A DNA stretch of 64,000 bases from Pseudomonadota bacterium (GCA_021325365.1 JAJPHF010000014.1:89612-153611); one strand, 5' to 3'. Shown: positions 28,052 through 39,137, counted from the stretch's first letter. Notes: generated from the sequence alone by a model not told the origin. Program-made: numbers and translations.

Positions 28052-28124
28052 CGAGTACCGAATCCTGCGTGGTATCCTCCTCAATCTCGTGACATAAGCC
28101 ATGATCTGGCGCGGTGAGCACGAC

Positions 28125-29117
28125 ATGACGCGAGAGGCTGCCTCTACCCCGTTGCCGACTGGAGGCCTTGCCAGCGGCGTTCGCACTCAGGGCTCCGGCC
28201 TTGGCACTCCGCGTAGGGGGGTAGTGGCGGCGATAGGGGCCTTCGACGGCGTCCACCGCGGGCATCAGGTGCTGCTCGGCGACATGGTGGCCCGCGCGGC
28301 CGAGCTGGGGGCGCGCGCCGTGTGCGTGACGTTCGACCCTGACCCGGCACAGGTGCTTCACCCCGATGTGCATCCTCGTGCGCTGTGTTCGACGGCGGAG
28401 CGCGAGCGCCTCATTCGCGCCGTGGGCGTGGACGAGGTGTACGTTTGGCCGTTCACGCCGGCGGTGGCCCAGATGTCGCCCGAGGCCTTCATGGCCGATC
28501 TGTGCGCGCGCTACCCGCTTATCGAAGTGTGGGTTGGCGTCGACTTCGGCTTTGGGCGGGACCGGGCGGGCAACGTGCAGACGCTGGTGGAGCTCGGCCA
28601 ACGTTACGGCTTCGGCGTACACGCGCGAGCGCCCGTCTACGACGGCGACCGCCCGATTAGCAGCACGCGGATCCGGGACCTGCTAGAGGCCGGCGAGGTA
28701 GCCGAGGCGGCGCGCTTGTTGGGGCGACCGTACCGGCTGGCGGGCGAGGTGCTCGGCGGCGCACAGCGGGGGCGCCAGCTTGGCTTCCCGACGGCCAATC
28801 TCGTCCCACCGGCCGAGCAGGTGCTGCCGGCGCACGGCGTGTATGCAGGCCGGGCCACGGTCGAGGGCACGACGTACGCGAGCGTGGCGAACGTCGGGAC
28901 GCGGCCCACGTTTGGCGAGGACCGGCCGTTAATCGAGGTCCACCTGCTCGACTACGCGGGCGACCTCTACGGACGGCACCTGGCCTTCGACTTCGTGGAG
29001 CGCGTCCGCACCATCCGGCGCTTCGAGTCGATCGAGGCGCTCCGCGCGCAGATCACCGCGGACATCGCCAGTGCGCGGGTTTGCCTCTCCTCCGCCGACC
29101 TGGGGCCCGGCGCATAG
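28125..29117 (+). CDS. ribF: Bifunctional riboflavin kinase/FAD synthetase
   Basis: A 330-residue enzyme that makes FMN and then FAD. The N-terminal nucleotidyltransferase domain has GAFDGVHRGHQ at about residues 38-48 and ISSTRIRDLLEAG; the C-terminal flavokinase domain has GGAQRGRQLGFPTANL, GVYAGRA and NVGTRPTFGED. I chose the ATG at 28125 because GGTGAG lies upstream; an ATG at 28101 is a less likely alternative. The truB-ribF order is common. The gene ends near an AT-rich inverted repeat, and the next gene is on the opposite strand. Confidence 0.94.
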   Translation: MTREAASTPLPTGGLASGVRTQGSGLGTPRRGVVAAIGAFDGVHRGHQVLLGDMVARAAELGARAVCVTFDPDPAQVLHPDVHPRALCSTAERERLIRAVGVDEVYVWPFTPAVAQMSPEAFMADLCARYPLIEVWVGVDFGFGRDRAGNVQTLVELGQRYGFGVHARAPVYDGDRPISSTRIRDLLEAGEVAEAARLLGRPYRLAGEVLGGAQRGRQLGFPTANLVPPAEQVLPAHGVYAGRATVEGTTYASVANVGTRPTFGEDRPLIEVHLLDYAGDLYGRHLAFDFVERVRTIRRFESIEALRAQITADIASARVCLSSADLGPGA

Positions 29118-29180
29118 GACGACCTCGAAGACGCGTTGCCTGCTCCGCTCGCGCGCAAGCGGCTCTAGTGGTCTGTCAAC

Positions 29181-29226
29181 GGTGAATTGCTATGTGTTGG
29201 CAGTTGCCGACACATAGCAATTCACC
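29181..29226. repeat. Perfect 17-bp inverted repeat between converging ribF and EF-G-like gene
   Basis: The arms at 29181-29197 (GGTGAATTGCTATGTGT) and 29210-29226 match over all 17 bases. The 12-base loop can pair further (GGC/GCC). It is strikingly AT-rich for this genome. No T-run follows on either strand, so a classical terminator is not obvious, though a bidirectional terminator for the converging genes is the simplest reading. The 7-base word CTAGTGG occurs on both sides (29165-29171 and 29239-29245), which also suits a tiny inserted element with a target duplication. Confidence 0.7.
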
Positions 29227-29238
29227 CGTGACGAGGGA

Positions 29239-31299
29239 CTAGTGGCCGCTGTGCTCCTCGCGTTCCTTCTGCGCTTTCTGCACGATCTGCTGGGCGATGT
29301 GCGGCGGCACCTCGTCATAGTGGTCGAGGCGCTGGACGTAGTAGCCGCGGCCCTGCGTGATCGATCGGAGGTCGGTAGCGTAGTGCAGCATCTCGGCCTG
29401 CGGCACTAGCGCGGAGATCGTGGTCCGACCGTTTTCCGGGTTCATGCCCAGGACACGGGCACGCTTGCCGTTCAAGTCGCTCATCACGTCGCCGGTGAAC
29501 TCGTCGGGCACGGTGATGTCCACGGCCATGACCGGCTCCAACAGAGCGGGACGCGCCTCGTGCGCGGCCTTCTTGAAGCCCAGCGAGGCGGCGATCTTGA
29601 AGGCCATTTCCGACGAGTCGACCGGGTGGGACGAGCCGTCATACAGGGTGACTCGCACGTCCTCGACCGGATAGCCCGCCAGGAAGCCCTCGTTCAGCGC
29701 CTCCCGCACGCCCTTCTCGACCGCGGGAATGAAGTTCTTGGGCACCGCGCCCCCGACGACGCGATCGACGAACTCGAAGCCGGAGCCCCGCGGTAGCGGC
29801 TCGACCTCCAGCCAAACGTCGCCGAACTGGCCGTGGCCGCCGGTCTGCTTCTTGTGCCGCCCCTGCGCCTTCGCCGAGGTCGTCACCGTCTCGCGGTAGG
29901 CCACGCGCGGCTCGCCGATCGTAACGCTCGCGCCGAACTTGCGCTCCATCCGCTCGGCGGCGATGCCGATGTGCGCCTCGCCGAGGCCTGCGATGATCTG
30001 CTCGTGCGTGCTCTCGTCGCGGTAAACGCGCAGGCTCGGGTCCTCGTCCTGAATTCGCTGGAGCGCAGCGCTGAGCTTGTCCGTGTCAGCCTTCGTCTTG
30101 GGCTGCACGGCGGCGGCGTAGGCCGGCGCGGGAAAGTCGATGCCGCGCAAGCGGATCCCCGAGTCCTTCGTCGTCAGCGTGTCGCCGGTGGCGGTTTCCT
30201 GCAACTTGGCGATAGCGCCGATATCACCGTGCGGAATCTCATGCGCCGGCTCCTGCTGCTTGCCGCGCATGGTCATCACCTGGCCAATCCGCTCGTCGCG
30301 CGCGTGCTGGGCGTTCCAGACGTGCGAGTCAGAGGCGAGGCTGCCCTGGTAGACGCGGAAGAAGTTGAGGCGGCCGAGATAGGGGTCGGAGATCGTCTTG
30401 AACACGAGCGCGGCCAGCGGCCCGTTGGGCGTGGTTGGCCGGACCTCGCCGTCCTCCAGAACCATAGCCGTTGAGTCGGCGGACGGCAGGTAGCGTACCA
30501 GCGCGTCCGCGACCGCCGCGATGCCGTAGAGGTGCGTGGCCGAGCCACAGAGGACGGGCACGACCTTGCCGCTCGCCACACCCTGACGGAGCGCCCTGCG
30601 GATCTCGTCCTCGCTGAGGGCTTCACCCTCGAGATACTTCGTGATCAGGTCGTCGTCCACTTCGGCCACGGCCTCGATCAGCATCTCGCGGTACTTCTCG
30701 GCTTCGGCGCGGGCGGCGTCGTCCACCGAGACTGGCTCCTTGGCCTCGCCGTAGGCCTGCATGGTGATCAGGTCGATAGCGCCGCGGAAGCCGAGCTCGT
30801 GCCCGAGCGGGGCCGTGAGCGGCACTACCTTGTTGCCGAACACGCGACGGCAGTCTTGGAGCGCCCGCTCGAAGTCGGCGTTCTCCCGCTCCATCTTGTT
30901 GAAGTAAATCGCGCGCGGGAGGCTCTGCTCGTCCGCGCGCCGCCAGGCGAGCTCCGTGCCGACCTGGACGCCGGACGCCGTATCGATCACCACCAGCGCC
31001 GCGTCCGCGACGCGCAAGGCGCTAACAACCTCGCCGAAGAAGTCGGCGTACCCGGGCGTGTCGAGCAGGTTGACCTTGTCGTCGTCCCACTCGACCGGGA
31101 TGATGGCCGTCGACACCGACATGTGCCGCTTGATCTCGTCGGGGTCGTAGTCGGACGTGGTCGTGCCCTCTTCCACGCGGCCCAGACGGGTGATCGCGCC
31201 GGACAAAAACAACAGCGCCTCGGCGAGCGACGTCTTCCCGGCTCCACCGTGAGAGATCAGCGCGACGTTGTGAATGTGCTCGGCCGAGTAGCTCTTCAT
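29239..31299 (-). CDS. EF-G-like translational GTPase (EF-G2 type)
   Basis: A 686-residue protein with all five EF-G domains. G1 reads SHGGAGKTSL where canonical EF-G has an HIDAGKTT-type loop; G3 is DTPGYADF and G4 is NKME. Domain IV keeps KKQTGGHGQFGDVWLEVEPL and the ends of domains IV/V (GYPVEDVRVTLYDG, ILEPVM-like LLEPVMAVDI). This is the second-paralogue type found alone in the genome away from the str operon in many Actinobacteria and Chloroflexota; the true fusA is expected elsewhere. It may act in ribosome recycling or translocation under stress, but this is not proven. It is transcribed alone, with an extended -10 box 60 bases upstream. Confidence 0.9.
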   Translation of the reverse strand: MKSYSAEHIHNVALISHGGAGKTSLAEALLFLSGAITRLGRVEEGTTTSDYDPDEIKRHMSVSTAIIPVEWDDDKVNLLDTPGYADFFGEVVSALRVADAALVVIDTASGVQVGTELAWRRADEQSLPRAIYFNKMERENADFERALQDCRRVFGNKVVPLTAPLGHELGFRGAIDLITMQAYGEAKEPVSVDDAARAEAEKYREMLIEAVAEVDDDLITKYLEGEALSEDEIRRALRQGVASGKVVPVLCGSATHLYGIAAVADALVRYLPSADSTAMVLEDGEVRPTTPNGPLAALVFKTISDPYLGRLNFFRVYQGSLASDSHVWNAQHARDERIGQVMTMRGKQQEPAHEIPHGDIGAIAKLQETATGDTLTTKDSGIRLRGIDFPAPAYAAAVQPKTKADTDKLSAALQRIQDEDPSLRVYRDESTHEQIIAGLGEAHIGIAAERMERKFGASVTIGEPRVAYRETVTTSAKAQGRHKKQTGGHGQFGDVWLEVEPLPRGSGFEFVDRVVGGAVPKNFIPAVEKGVREALNEGFLAGYPVEDVRVTLYDGSSHPVDSSEMAFKIAASLGFKKAAHEARPALLEPVMAVDITVPDEFTGDVMSDLNGKRARVLGMNPENGRTTISALVPQAEMLHYATDLRSITQGRGYYVQRLDHYDEVPPHIAQQIVQKAQKEREEHSGH

Positions 31300-31355
31300 C
31301 CTACCGTCCTCCGGAGATGGGAGTCGCGGGGGCTTGCCAAGGGCTGATAAGGCGG

Positions 31356-31364
31356 ATTATAGCA
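31356..31364 (-). promoter_or_regulatory. Extended -10 promoter of the EF-G-like gene
   Basis: On the minus strand the sequence is TGC-TATAAT. Transcription would begin near 31349, about 50 bases before the ATG at 31299. It is identical over nine bases to the rpsB and rplS elements. Confidence 0.6.
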
Positions 31365-31435
31365 GAGGGGGAAACGGCGCTCCGTGGGCTCATTCGCGCG
31401 GCGACGCGGGGGGCGGCGGAGCCGAGGAGGCGGCG

Positions 31436-32143
31436 GTGATCCCACTCAGCGACGACCCGAAGCGGCGCTCGTTTCCGCTCGTCACGATCGCCTTGATCGT
31501 CGTCAACGTGCTCGTCTTTCTGTACGAACTCAGCCTGGGCAATCAGAGCGACGCATTCCTCCAGGCGTTCGGCGCAGTGCCTGCCGAGATCGTCTCGGGC
31601 CGGGACATCCCGCCGACCGCGCCGCTGGGCAACGTCTACCTGACGCTGATCACGTCGATGTTTCTGCACGGCGGCGTCCTCCACATCGCCTCTAATATGA
31701 TCTATCTGTGGGTGTTCGGCGACAACGTGGAGGACGCGTTCGGCCACCTGGGCTACCTGCTGTTCTACTTCGTGTGCGGGATCATCGCCGGCCTGGCGCA
31801 GATCGCCATCGATCCCACCTCGACCGTTCCGAGTGTCGGGGCCAGCGGCGCGATCGCCGGGGTGCTCGGCGCCTACATCGTCATGTACGGCGGCGCGCGC
31901 GTACGGACGCTCGTCTTTCTCGGTCCGATCATTCTCCTGCCGCGGATTCCGGCGCTGCTGCTGATCGGGTTCTGGTTCCTGACGCAACTCGTGTCCGGCA
32001 TCGGCGCGCTCACGAGTCGGACGCAGCAGACGGGCGGCGTGGCGTTCTGGGCGCACATCGGCGGGTTCGTCGCGGGGCTCCTGCTGGCGCTGCTGTTTCG
32101 GCCGCGCGTGATGCCCCCGATGGCCGACCTGGGACGCTATTGA
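31436..32143 (+). CDS. Rhomboid-family intramembrane serine protease
   Basis: A 235-residue membrane protein of about six spans. The catalytic serine lies in SVGASGAIAGVLGAY (about residue 136) and the catalytic histidine in WAHIGGFVAGLL (about 208). HLGYLLFYFVCG and the HGGVLHIASNMIYLWVFGDN loop (the rhomboid HxxxN-type region) are also present. Rhomboids cut transmembrane substrates; the targets are unknown. The GTG at 31436 has GAGGAGG five bases upstream; the ATG at 31334 further up lies within the promoter region of the opposite gene and is rejected. The gene is divergent from the EF-G-like gene. Confidence 0.93.
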   Translation: MIPLSDDPKRRSFPLVTIALIVVNVLVFLYELSLGNQSDAFLQAFGAVPAEIVSGRDIPPTAPLGNVYLTLITSMFLHGGVLHIASNMIYLWVFGDNVEDAFGHLGYLLFYFVCGIIAGLAQIAIDPTSTVPSVGASGAIAGVLGAYIVMYGGARVRTLVFLGPIILLPRIPALLLIGFWFLTQLVSGIGALTSRTQQTGGVAFWAHIGGFVAGLLLALLFRPRVMPPMADLGRY

Positions 32144-32213
32144 CAGCGCGCTCCCGGTCGCCGCGCGGGACGGGCGCCCGCCCTCGCCTGGTTGCTGGGC
32201 GCCGCGGGCGCCG

Positions 32214-32222
32214 TGATAGAAT
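32214..32222 (+). promoter_or_regulatory. Probable promoter of the yebC gene
   Basis: TGA-TAGAAT forms an extended -10-like element 36 bases before the GTG of yebC. TTGCTG lies upstream at 32192-32197, but with a 19-base spacer that is longer than ideal. Confidence 0.35.
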
Positions 32223-32257
32223 GACGACAGACTTGTTGCCAGCCGTGAGGTCGAGCA

Positions 32258-33010
32258 GTGTCCGGACATTCGAAATGGTCCCAGATCAAGCGCCAGAAGG
32301 GCGCCGCCGACGTCAAGCGGGGCCAGGTCTTCACCAAACTGGGGCGTGAGATCGCCATCGCCGTACGGGAGGGCGGCCCCGACCCCGATGGCAACCCGCG
32401 CCTGCGGCAGGTGATCCAGCGCGCGCGCGAAGCCAGCATGCCGACGGATACGATCGACCGGGCCATCAAGCGCGCGACCGGTGGGGGCGAGGGGGCCGCG
32501 CTTGAAGAGATCACCTACGAGGGGTACGGCCCGGGCGGTGCAGCGGTCCTGGTGGAGGCGCTGACCGACAACCGGAATCGCGCCGTGGCCGAGATCCGCA
32601 GCGCGTTCACGCGCGCCGGCGGCAGCCTCGGCGAGAGCGGCTGCGTGGCCTGGTTGTTCGAGCCGCGCGGGGTCATCGCGGTAGCGAACGGCGACCGGGA
32701 TCCGGACGAGCTAGGGCTGGTGGCCATCGACGCGGGGGCGGAGGACGTACGGGTCGAGGACGGCGTGGTCGAGGTGCTGACGCAGCCTGGCGACCTCGAC
32801 GCGGTGCGCGCCGCGCTCGAGGCCAACGGCGTGCGGGTGGCCTCGGCGGAGGCGGCGCTGGTCCCCAAGACGACGGTGCCCTTGGACGAGAAGAATGCCG
32901 CCGCGACGCTGCGACTCATGGAAAAACTGGAAGACCTGGACGACGTGCAGCGGGTCTACACGAACCTGGAGCTGTCCGAGGCGGTCCTGCAGGCGTACCA
33001 GGCCGGCTGA
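32258..33010 (+). CDS. yebC: YebC/PmpR-family (TACO1-like) protein
   Basis: A 250-residue protein. MSGHSKWSQIKRQKGAADVK at the N-terminus is the family signature; GPGGAAVLVEALTDNRNRA and ESGCVAWLFEPRGVI follow. Members were described as transcriptional regulators and, more recently, as ribosome-associated factors that relieve stalling at polyproline stretches. The classical ruvC-ruvA-ruvB neighbours are missing; an unknown protein follows 63 bases later. The GTG start at 32258 gives the conserved N-terminus. Confidence 0.95.
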   Translation: MSGHSKWSQIKRQKGAADVKRGQVFTKLGREIAIAVREGGPDPDGNPRLRQVIQRAREASMPTDTIDRAIKRATGGGEGAALEEITYEGYGPGGAAVLVEALTDNRNRAVAEIRSAFTRAGGSLGESGCVAWLFEPRGVIAVANGDRDPDELGLVAIDAGAEDVRVEDGVVEVLTQPGDLDAVRAALEANGVRVASAEAALVPKTTVPLDEKNAAATLRLMEKLEDLDDVQRVYTNLELSEAVLQAYQAG

Positions 33011-33073
33011 GTGGCGCCCGGGCCTTCTCAAGGGCGGGCAGCGCGCGCGACGGGCTAGAGTAGGGAAAGCAAG

Positions 33074-33589
33074 ATGGTCCTCGACGAGCATACGGAGCTG
33101 GAGCTAGAGCCGGAAGAGAAGCGTCCTTCCGCTCCGTTCTTCATCGATGAGAAGTGGTATGACGAGCACGGGCTGTCCTTCCACGACGTCGTGCAGGCGC
33201 GGATGTGCGAGGCCTGCCAGGCCCGCGCGGCCTCCGGTGAGGTAGCCGAGGAGCAGTACACCGACTACGACCCGAAGACCGGTCGTGCCTTCGTGCGCAA
33301 GCGCTCGGTGCCCTTCGCCAGCAATCCGGTGCGGCGCATCCACGATGACTGTTCGAAGAAGAAGGGCTTCATCACGCCCGACATGCCGACGCTGGAGGCG
33401 GTGTTCCGCATCTACTTGGCGAACGGCAACCAGCCCATGCCGCTCACGCACGTGCGGGAGCAACTGGTCGACTGGTGCCCCGACGGGCAGTGCCGTTGGC
33501 TGCTACTCTCGGACGCGCAGCTCGAGCAGATGGTGGCCAACGACCAGTTCTACGGCTTCAAGCAGTTTGCGCGGCCAGGCGAAGGCTAG
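33074..33589 (+). CDS. Hypothetical protein with a CxxC motif, downstream of yebC
   Basis: A 171-residue acidic, soluble protein. It starts with a Glu-rich stretch (HTELELEPEEKR), then FFIDEKWYDEHGLSFHDVV, a CxxC pair (MCEACQAR), and further cysteines at HDDCSKKKG and DWCPDGQCRWLLLS. Four to five cysteines in this arrangement could bind zinc, but I do not recognise a known zinc ribbon. The C-terminal part (LEAVFRIYLANGNQPMPLTH) is helical. It is likely co-transcribed with yebC. No function is assigned; it may be confined to this lineage. Confidence 0.65.
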   Translation: MVLDEHTELELEPEEKRPSAPFFIDEKWYDEHGLSFHDVVQARMCEACQARAASGEVAEEQYTDYDPKTGRAFVRKRSVPFASNPVRRIHDDCSKKKGFITPDMPTLEAVFRIYLANGNQPMPLTHVREQLVDWCPDGQCRWLLLSDAQLEQMVANDQFYGFKQFARPGEG

Positions 33590-33607
33590 GGGGCGCTCGC
33601 CGATCGG

Positions 33608-34471
33608 CTAGCCCGTCTGCGTTCGCAGAAATTCCCGCAGGCCCGGCCCCACGTCGGGCCGCTTGAGCGCAAACGCGACATTCGCTTCCAGCCACTGGAG
33701 CTTGTCGCCCACGTCGTAGCGCCGGCCCTCGAACTCGTAGGCGCAGAGGCCCCCACGCGCGGCAATGCGGTTGAGCGCGTCGGTGAGCCAGATCTCTCCG
33801 CCCTTCCCGACGGGCGTTCGCTCCAGCTCCTCGAAGACGTCGGGGGTCAGCACGTACTCCTTGACGAGCGCCAGGTCGGAGGGCGCGGTCTCGGCCGGCG
33901 GTTTCTCCACCAGCTCGTCCACAGCGTAGGTGCGCGGGCCCACCGGGCGCGCGCGCGCCACGCCGTACTTCGGAATCTCCGCCTGGGGCACGCGCATGAC
34001 TGCCGCCACCGACTGGCCGCGCTGCTCGAACACCGTCGCGAGCTGCTTCAGCACGGGGACCTCCGCGTCCACGAGGTCGTCACCCCACAGCATCGCGAAC
34101 GGCTCATCGCCGATGGCGGGCCGCGCACAGAGCACGGCATGGCCATTGCCGAGCGGCGCCGGCTGCCGCACAAAAATGAACTCTGCCAGGCCCTGGAGCC
34201 GCCGCAGCTCCGCTAGCTCCTGCTCCTTGCCCGCAGCTGCCAGCCGCGCCTCAAGCTCGTAGTGGGTATCGAAGTGGTCTTCGAGCGCGCGCTTGCTCTG
34301 CGCGGAGACGATGACGATCTGTTCGATGCCGGCGGCCACGGCCTCTTCGACCACGTACTGGATGACCGGGCGGTCGACGACCGGCAGCATCTCTTTCGGC
34401 ACGACCTTGGATGCGGGCAGGAAACGGGTGCCCAACCCCGCGGCGGGGATCACAGCTTTTCGCAATCGCAC
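33608..34471 (-). CDS. galU: UTP-glucose-1-phosphate uridylyltransferase
   Basis: A 287-residue enzyme that makes UDP-glucose from UTP and glucose-1-phosphate for envelope glycans. The nucleotide-binding loop PAAGLGTRFLPASKVVPKE is complete; further marks are DRPVIQYVVEEA, GLAEFIFVRQPAPLGNGHAV, LWGDDLVD and EYEFEGRRYDVGD-like AYEFEGRRYDVGDK. The GTG at 34471 has GGAGG upstream. It follows the AI-2E-type permease gene on the same strand by 104 bases. Confidence 0.96.
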   Translation of the reverse strand: MRLRKAVIPAAGLGTRFLPASKVVPKEMLPVVDRPVIQYVVEEAVAAGIEQIVIVSAQSKRALEDHFDTHYELEARLAAAGKEQELAELRRLQGLAEFIFVRQPAPLGNGHAVLCARPAIGDEPFAMLWGDDLVDAEVPVLKQLATVFEQRGQSVAAVMRVPQAEIPKYGVARARPVGPRTYAVDELVEKPPAETAPSDLALVKEYVLTPDVFEELERTPVGKGGEIWLTDALNRIAARGGLCAYEFEGRRYDVGDKLQWLEANVAFALKRPDVGPGLREFLRTQTG

Positions 34472-34575
34472 GATGTCCTCCAGGTATTACCCACGGCAGG
34501 TGCGCTTGACAGGTACGCGCAAAGGACGGCGCGGGCATCGGCCGCGGCGGCCTACGGGTCGCAACTCGCGTGCCG

Positions 34576-35730
34576 CTAGCCGGGCGCACGCAGGATTGGC
34601 TCCTCGAACGGCAGGCTGTCCTCGGGCACCGCCGCCTGGCTCTGGACGACGGCCGCGGCGCGTAGGCGGCGCTCCTCGAGCGTCAGGCGGTAGAACGCTA
34701 CCATGGCGACGACCACCCCGGCGATGGGTACGCCGAACAGCGCGCCCCAGAGGCCGGCCACTTTGGCGCCCACCAGCACGGCGACGAAGACGAGCAGGGG
34801 ATGCATGCCGACAGTCTGGCTCATGACGCGCGGGCTGACCACGTTGAGCACCGCGAACTGAGCGGCGACCAGCACGACGACGATCCACCAGACGCGGTCA
34901 GGATGGAGCAGCAGCGCGATGATCGCGGGCGGCAACACGGCCAGGACCGGGCCCAGGAAGGGGATCAGCATCACCAGGGCGGCGAAGACGCTGGCGACCA
35001 GGGTGAAGTCCAGGCCGGCCAGGGACATCACCACGGCGGTCAACAGCCCGTACAAGCCGCCGAGGATGAGCTGTCCCCGCAGAAAGCCGCCGAACGCGCG
35101 CCTGACGCTCTCCATGAAGTAGATTAGGTCGTCACGCTGGTTTGGCGGCACCGCCTGGACAGCCGCGTGGCTGATGCGGCGTGTGTCCAGCATAAGGTAG
35201 ACCGACAGGATGAGGACGATGACCACGTCCATGGCGGTGGCCGCGGCGCCCCGCGCGAACGCGACCACATTCGCGAGCAGTGGCGGGCCCAAGCCCTCCA
35301 GCCGGCGCAGCAGCTCCTGGTAGTTGCCCCAGACCTCTGGGTAGGGGTCGAAGCCCCGACTCGCAAGGTCCTGGTGCAGCAGCAGCGCGTAGGCCGTGGC
35401 GTTATCGACGTAAAGCGGCCACTGTTGCCCAATGGCGATGAGCTGGGCGACGAGGGCGGGAACCAGCCAAAAGGCGACGCCGACGAGCGCAGCCAGCAGG
35501 CCGAGGTAGACGACGGCGACGGCCGCGGGACGCGGCAGGCCCCGCCGCTCCTGCGCGAAAGCGACGGCCGGGTCGAGCATAAACGCGACCAGCCAGCCGA
35601 AAAAGAAGAGGATCAGGATGTCGGCGAACTGGACGATTAGCGACCATACCATGCCCGCCAAATAGAGGCTGGCAATCAGGACGAGGAGTATGGAGAGGGC
35701 GCGGAGCCAGGGATCGCGAATGCGGTCCAA
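34576..35730 (-). CDS. AI-2E family (PerM-type) transporter
   Basis: A 384-residue membrane protein with about eight spans and the family's central soluble region. Diagnostic pieces are ILFFFGWLVAFMLDP near the N-terminus, FLRGQLILGGLYGLLTAV, LIPFLGPVLAVLPP and the C-terminal VLVGAKVAGLWGALFGVPIAG. Members transport different solutes (some Na+/H+ exchange, some suggested autoinducer-2 export); the cargo here is unknown. The start codon appears to be TTG at 35730. The last 30 residues are a hydrophilic tail. Confidence 0.9.
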   Translation of the reverse strand: MDRIRDPWLRALSILLVLIASLYLAGMVWSLIVQFADILILFFFGWLVAFMLDPAVAFAQERRGLPRPAAVAVVYLGLLAALVGVAFWLVPALVAQLIAIGQQWPLYVDNATAYALLLHQDLASRGFDPYPEVWGNYQELLRRLEGLGPPLLANVVAFARGAAATAMDVVIVLILSVYLMLDTRRISHAAVQAVPPNQRDDLIYFMESVRRAFGGFLRGQLILGGLYGLLTAVVMSLAGLDFTLVASVFAALVMLIPFLGPVLAVLPPAIIALLLHPDRVWWIVVVLVAAQFAVLNVVSPRVMSQTVGMHPLLVFVAVLVGAKVAGLWGALFGVPIAGVVVAMVAFYRLTLEERRLRAAAVVQSQAAVPEDSLPFEEPILRAPG

Positions 35731-35910
35731 CGACAGCTACCCCGGCACTGAGGCTCTCCGCCGGCAAGGGCGGGCTGCCAGCGGCCGGGCGCGGCGGGGG
35801 CGGCACGCCGCGGTCGCCGGGTTCGAATGTCCAAGCGTGGCGACGGTATTGTACGGGGCCTGCCTGGCGCCGGCAAGCGAGCGTCGCCTGGTCGGAACGG
35901 GGTGGACGTG

Positions 35911-36567
35911 ATGAGCGAGGCACGAGCCCGTCGATTGACCATCCTGCGGGCGGCCGGCCTGTACCTGGTGACGGACGACCGCCAAACGCCCGAGGCCCGG
36001 CGGCGAGTCGTCGCCGAGGCGCTGGCAGCCGGGGTACGAGTGGTGCAGCTGCGCGACAAGACGGCGATGGGGGGCGCGCTGCTGGCCGAAGCGGAAGACT
36101 TGGCCGCGCTCTGTCACGCGCATGGGGCTGTGCTGATCGTCAACGACCGGGCGGACGTGGCGGTGGCGGCCGGCGCTGACGGCGTCCACGTCGGCCAGGG
36201 GGACCTGCCGCTGGCCGCCGCGCGCCGCGTGGTGGGTGACGACCTGCTCGTCGGGGTGTCGGCGTCCTTCGTGGAGGAGGCAGTGGCCGCCGAGCGGGAC
36301 GGCGCCGACTACGTGGGCTTCGGCGCGATGTTCGCGACGCCGACGAAGGAGGATGCGGAGTACGCGGGGCCGGCGCTGCTGGCCGAGGCGCGGGAGCGCA
36401 CGCGGCTGCCCCTGGTGGCGATTGGCGGCATCACGGCCGAGAACGCGCCCGCGGTACTGGCAGCGCGACCGGACCTGCTGGCGGTCGTGAGCGCGGTATC
36501 CGGCGCGTCGGAGCCTGGAGCGGCCGCCCGCGAGCTACTGGCGCTGATCCGCGCGGCGCAGGTTTGA
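35911..36567 (+). CDS. thiE: Thiamine phosphate synthase
   Basis: A 218-residue TIM-barrel enzyme that joins HMP-PP and thiazole phosphate to thiamine phosphate. AGLYLVTDDRQTP, VVQLRDKTAM, LIVNDRADVAVAAGADGVHV, GQGDLPLAAAR, GFGAMFATPTKED and AIGGITAENAP are all present. The ATG at 35911 follows GGGGTGG; the frame upstream has no family sequence. There is no TPP riboswitch in front of it and no other thi gene nearby, so it stands alone between converging and unrelated genes. Confidence 0.95.
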   Translation: MSEARARRLTILRAAGLYLVTDDRQTPEARRRVVAEALAAGVRVVQLRDKTAMGGALLAEAEDLAALCHAHGAVLIVNDRADVAVAAGADGVHVGQGDLPLAAARRVVGDDLLVGVSASFVEEAVAAERDGADYVGFGAMFATPTKEDAEYAGPALLAEARERTRLPLVAIGGITAENAPAVLAARPDLLAVVSAVSGASEPGAAARELLALIRAAQV

Positions 36568-36998
36568 CCGCGGGCGGGGGGTTTGATAGACTTGTACCGG
36601 CTGGCGGGCGGCGATGCCCGCCGCCTGGCGCTTCACTGAGGTCCCACCTCGACCCGTCCCCGACGCGATATCCCCGGGGGCGTGCTGACGACAGATTGGA
36701 CGGTCCTCTTCGCTGGCTCACCGGTGTACCGCGATGGCGTGGTGCGATGGCGTGGTGCGGGCCGCCGCGTGTGGTGGCACGGATCGTGTACACCGGCCCG
36801 GGATGTGCAGCGAGCGGCATAAGAATGCGGGACGCCCGGGGTGGCGCTAGCGGTGGGTCGAGGGTGTCCGCACGGGGCATTCCCTCCCGGACGGTGGCGC
36901 AACGGGCCGTGGTCGTCGGCAGATACGGCTTGTGGAAGCGAACGGTGGGCGTTGCGTGCGGCGCGGTGCGCGATGGGGCGTAGGGAGGAGGTCGTGTA
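36568..36998. other. 431-base intergenic region between thiE and hppA
   Basis: I see no convincing gene. A GC hairpin (GGCGGGC-GGCGAT-GCCCGCC, from about 36603) follows thiE and may end its transcript. A 13-bp word, GATGGCGTGGTGC, is repeated in tandem at 36733-36745 and 36746-36758. The last 30 bases hold the strong GGGAGGAGG ribosome site of hppA. A promoter for hppA must lie here, but no clear -10/-35 pair stands out. Confidence 0.5.

Positions 36999-39137
<2,139 letters not shown>

Noticed and set aside
35780..35840. tRNA-like sequence GGGTTCGAATGTCC
   Set aside because: The flanks of the TTCGAA do not pair as a T stem, and no acceptor or anticodon stem was found upstream.
35731..35910. 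TPP riboswitch before thiE
   Set aside because: A CTGAGG appears, but the ACCTGATCTGG-type second half of the thi box is missing.
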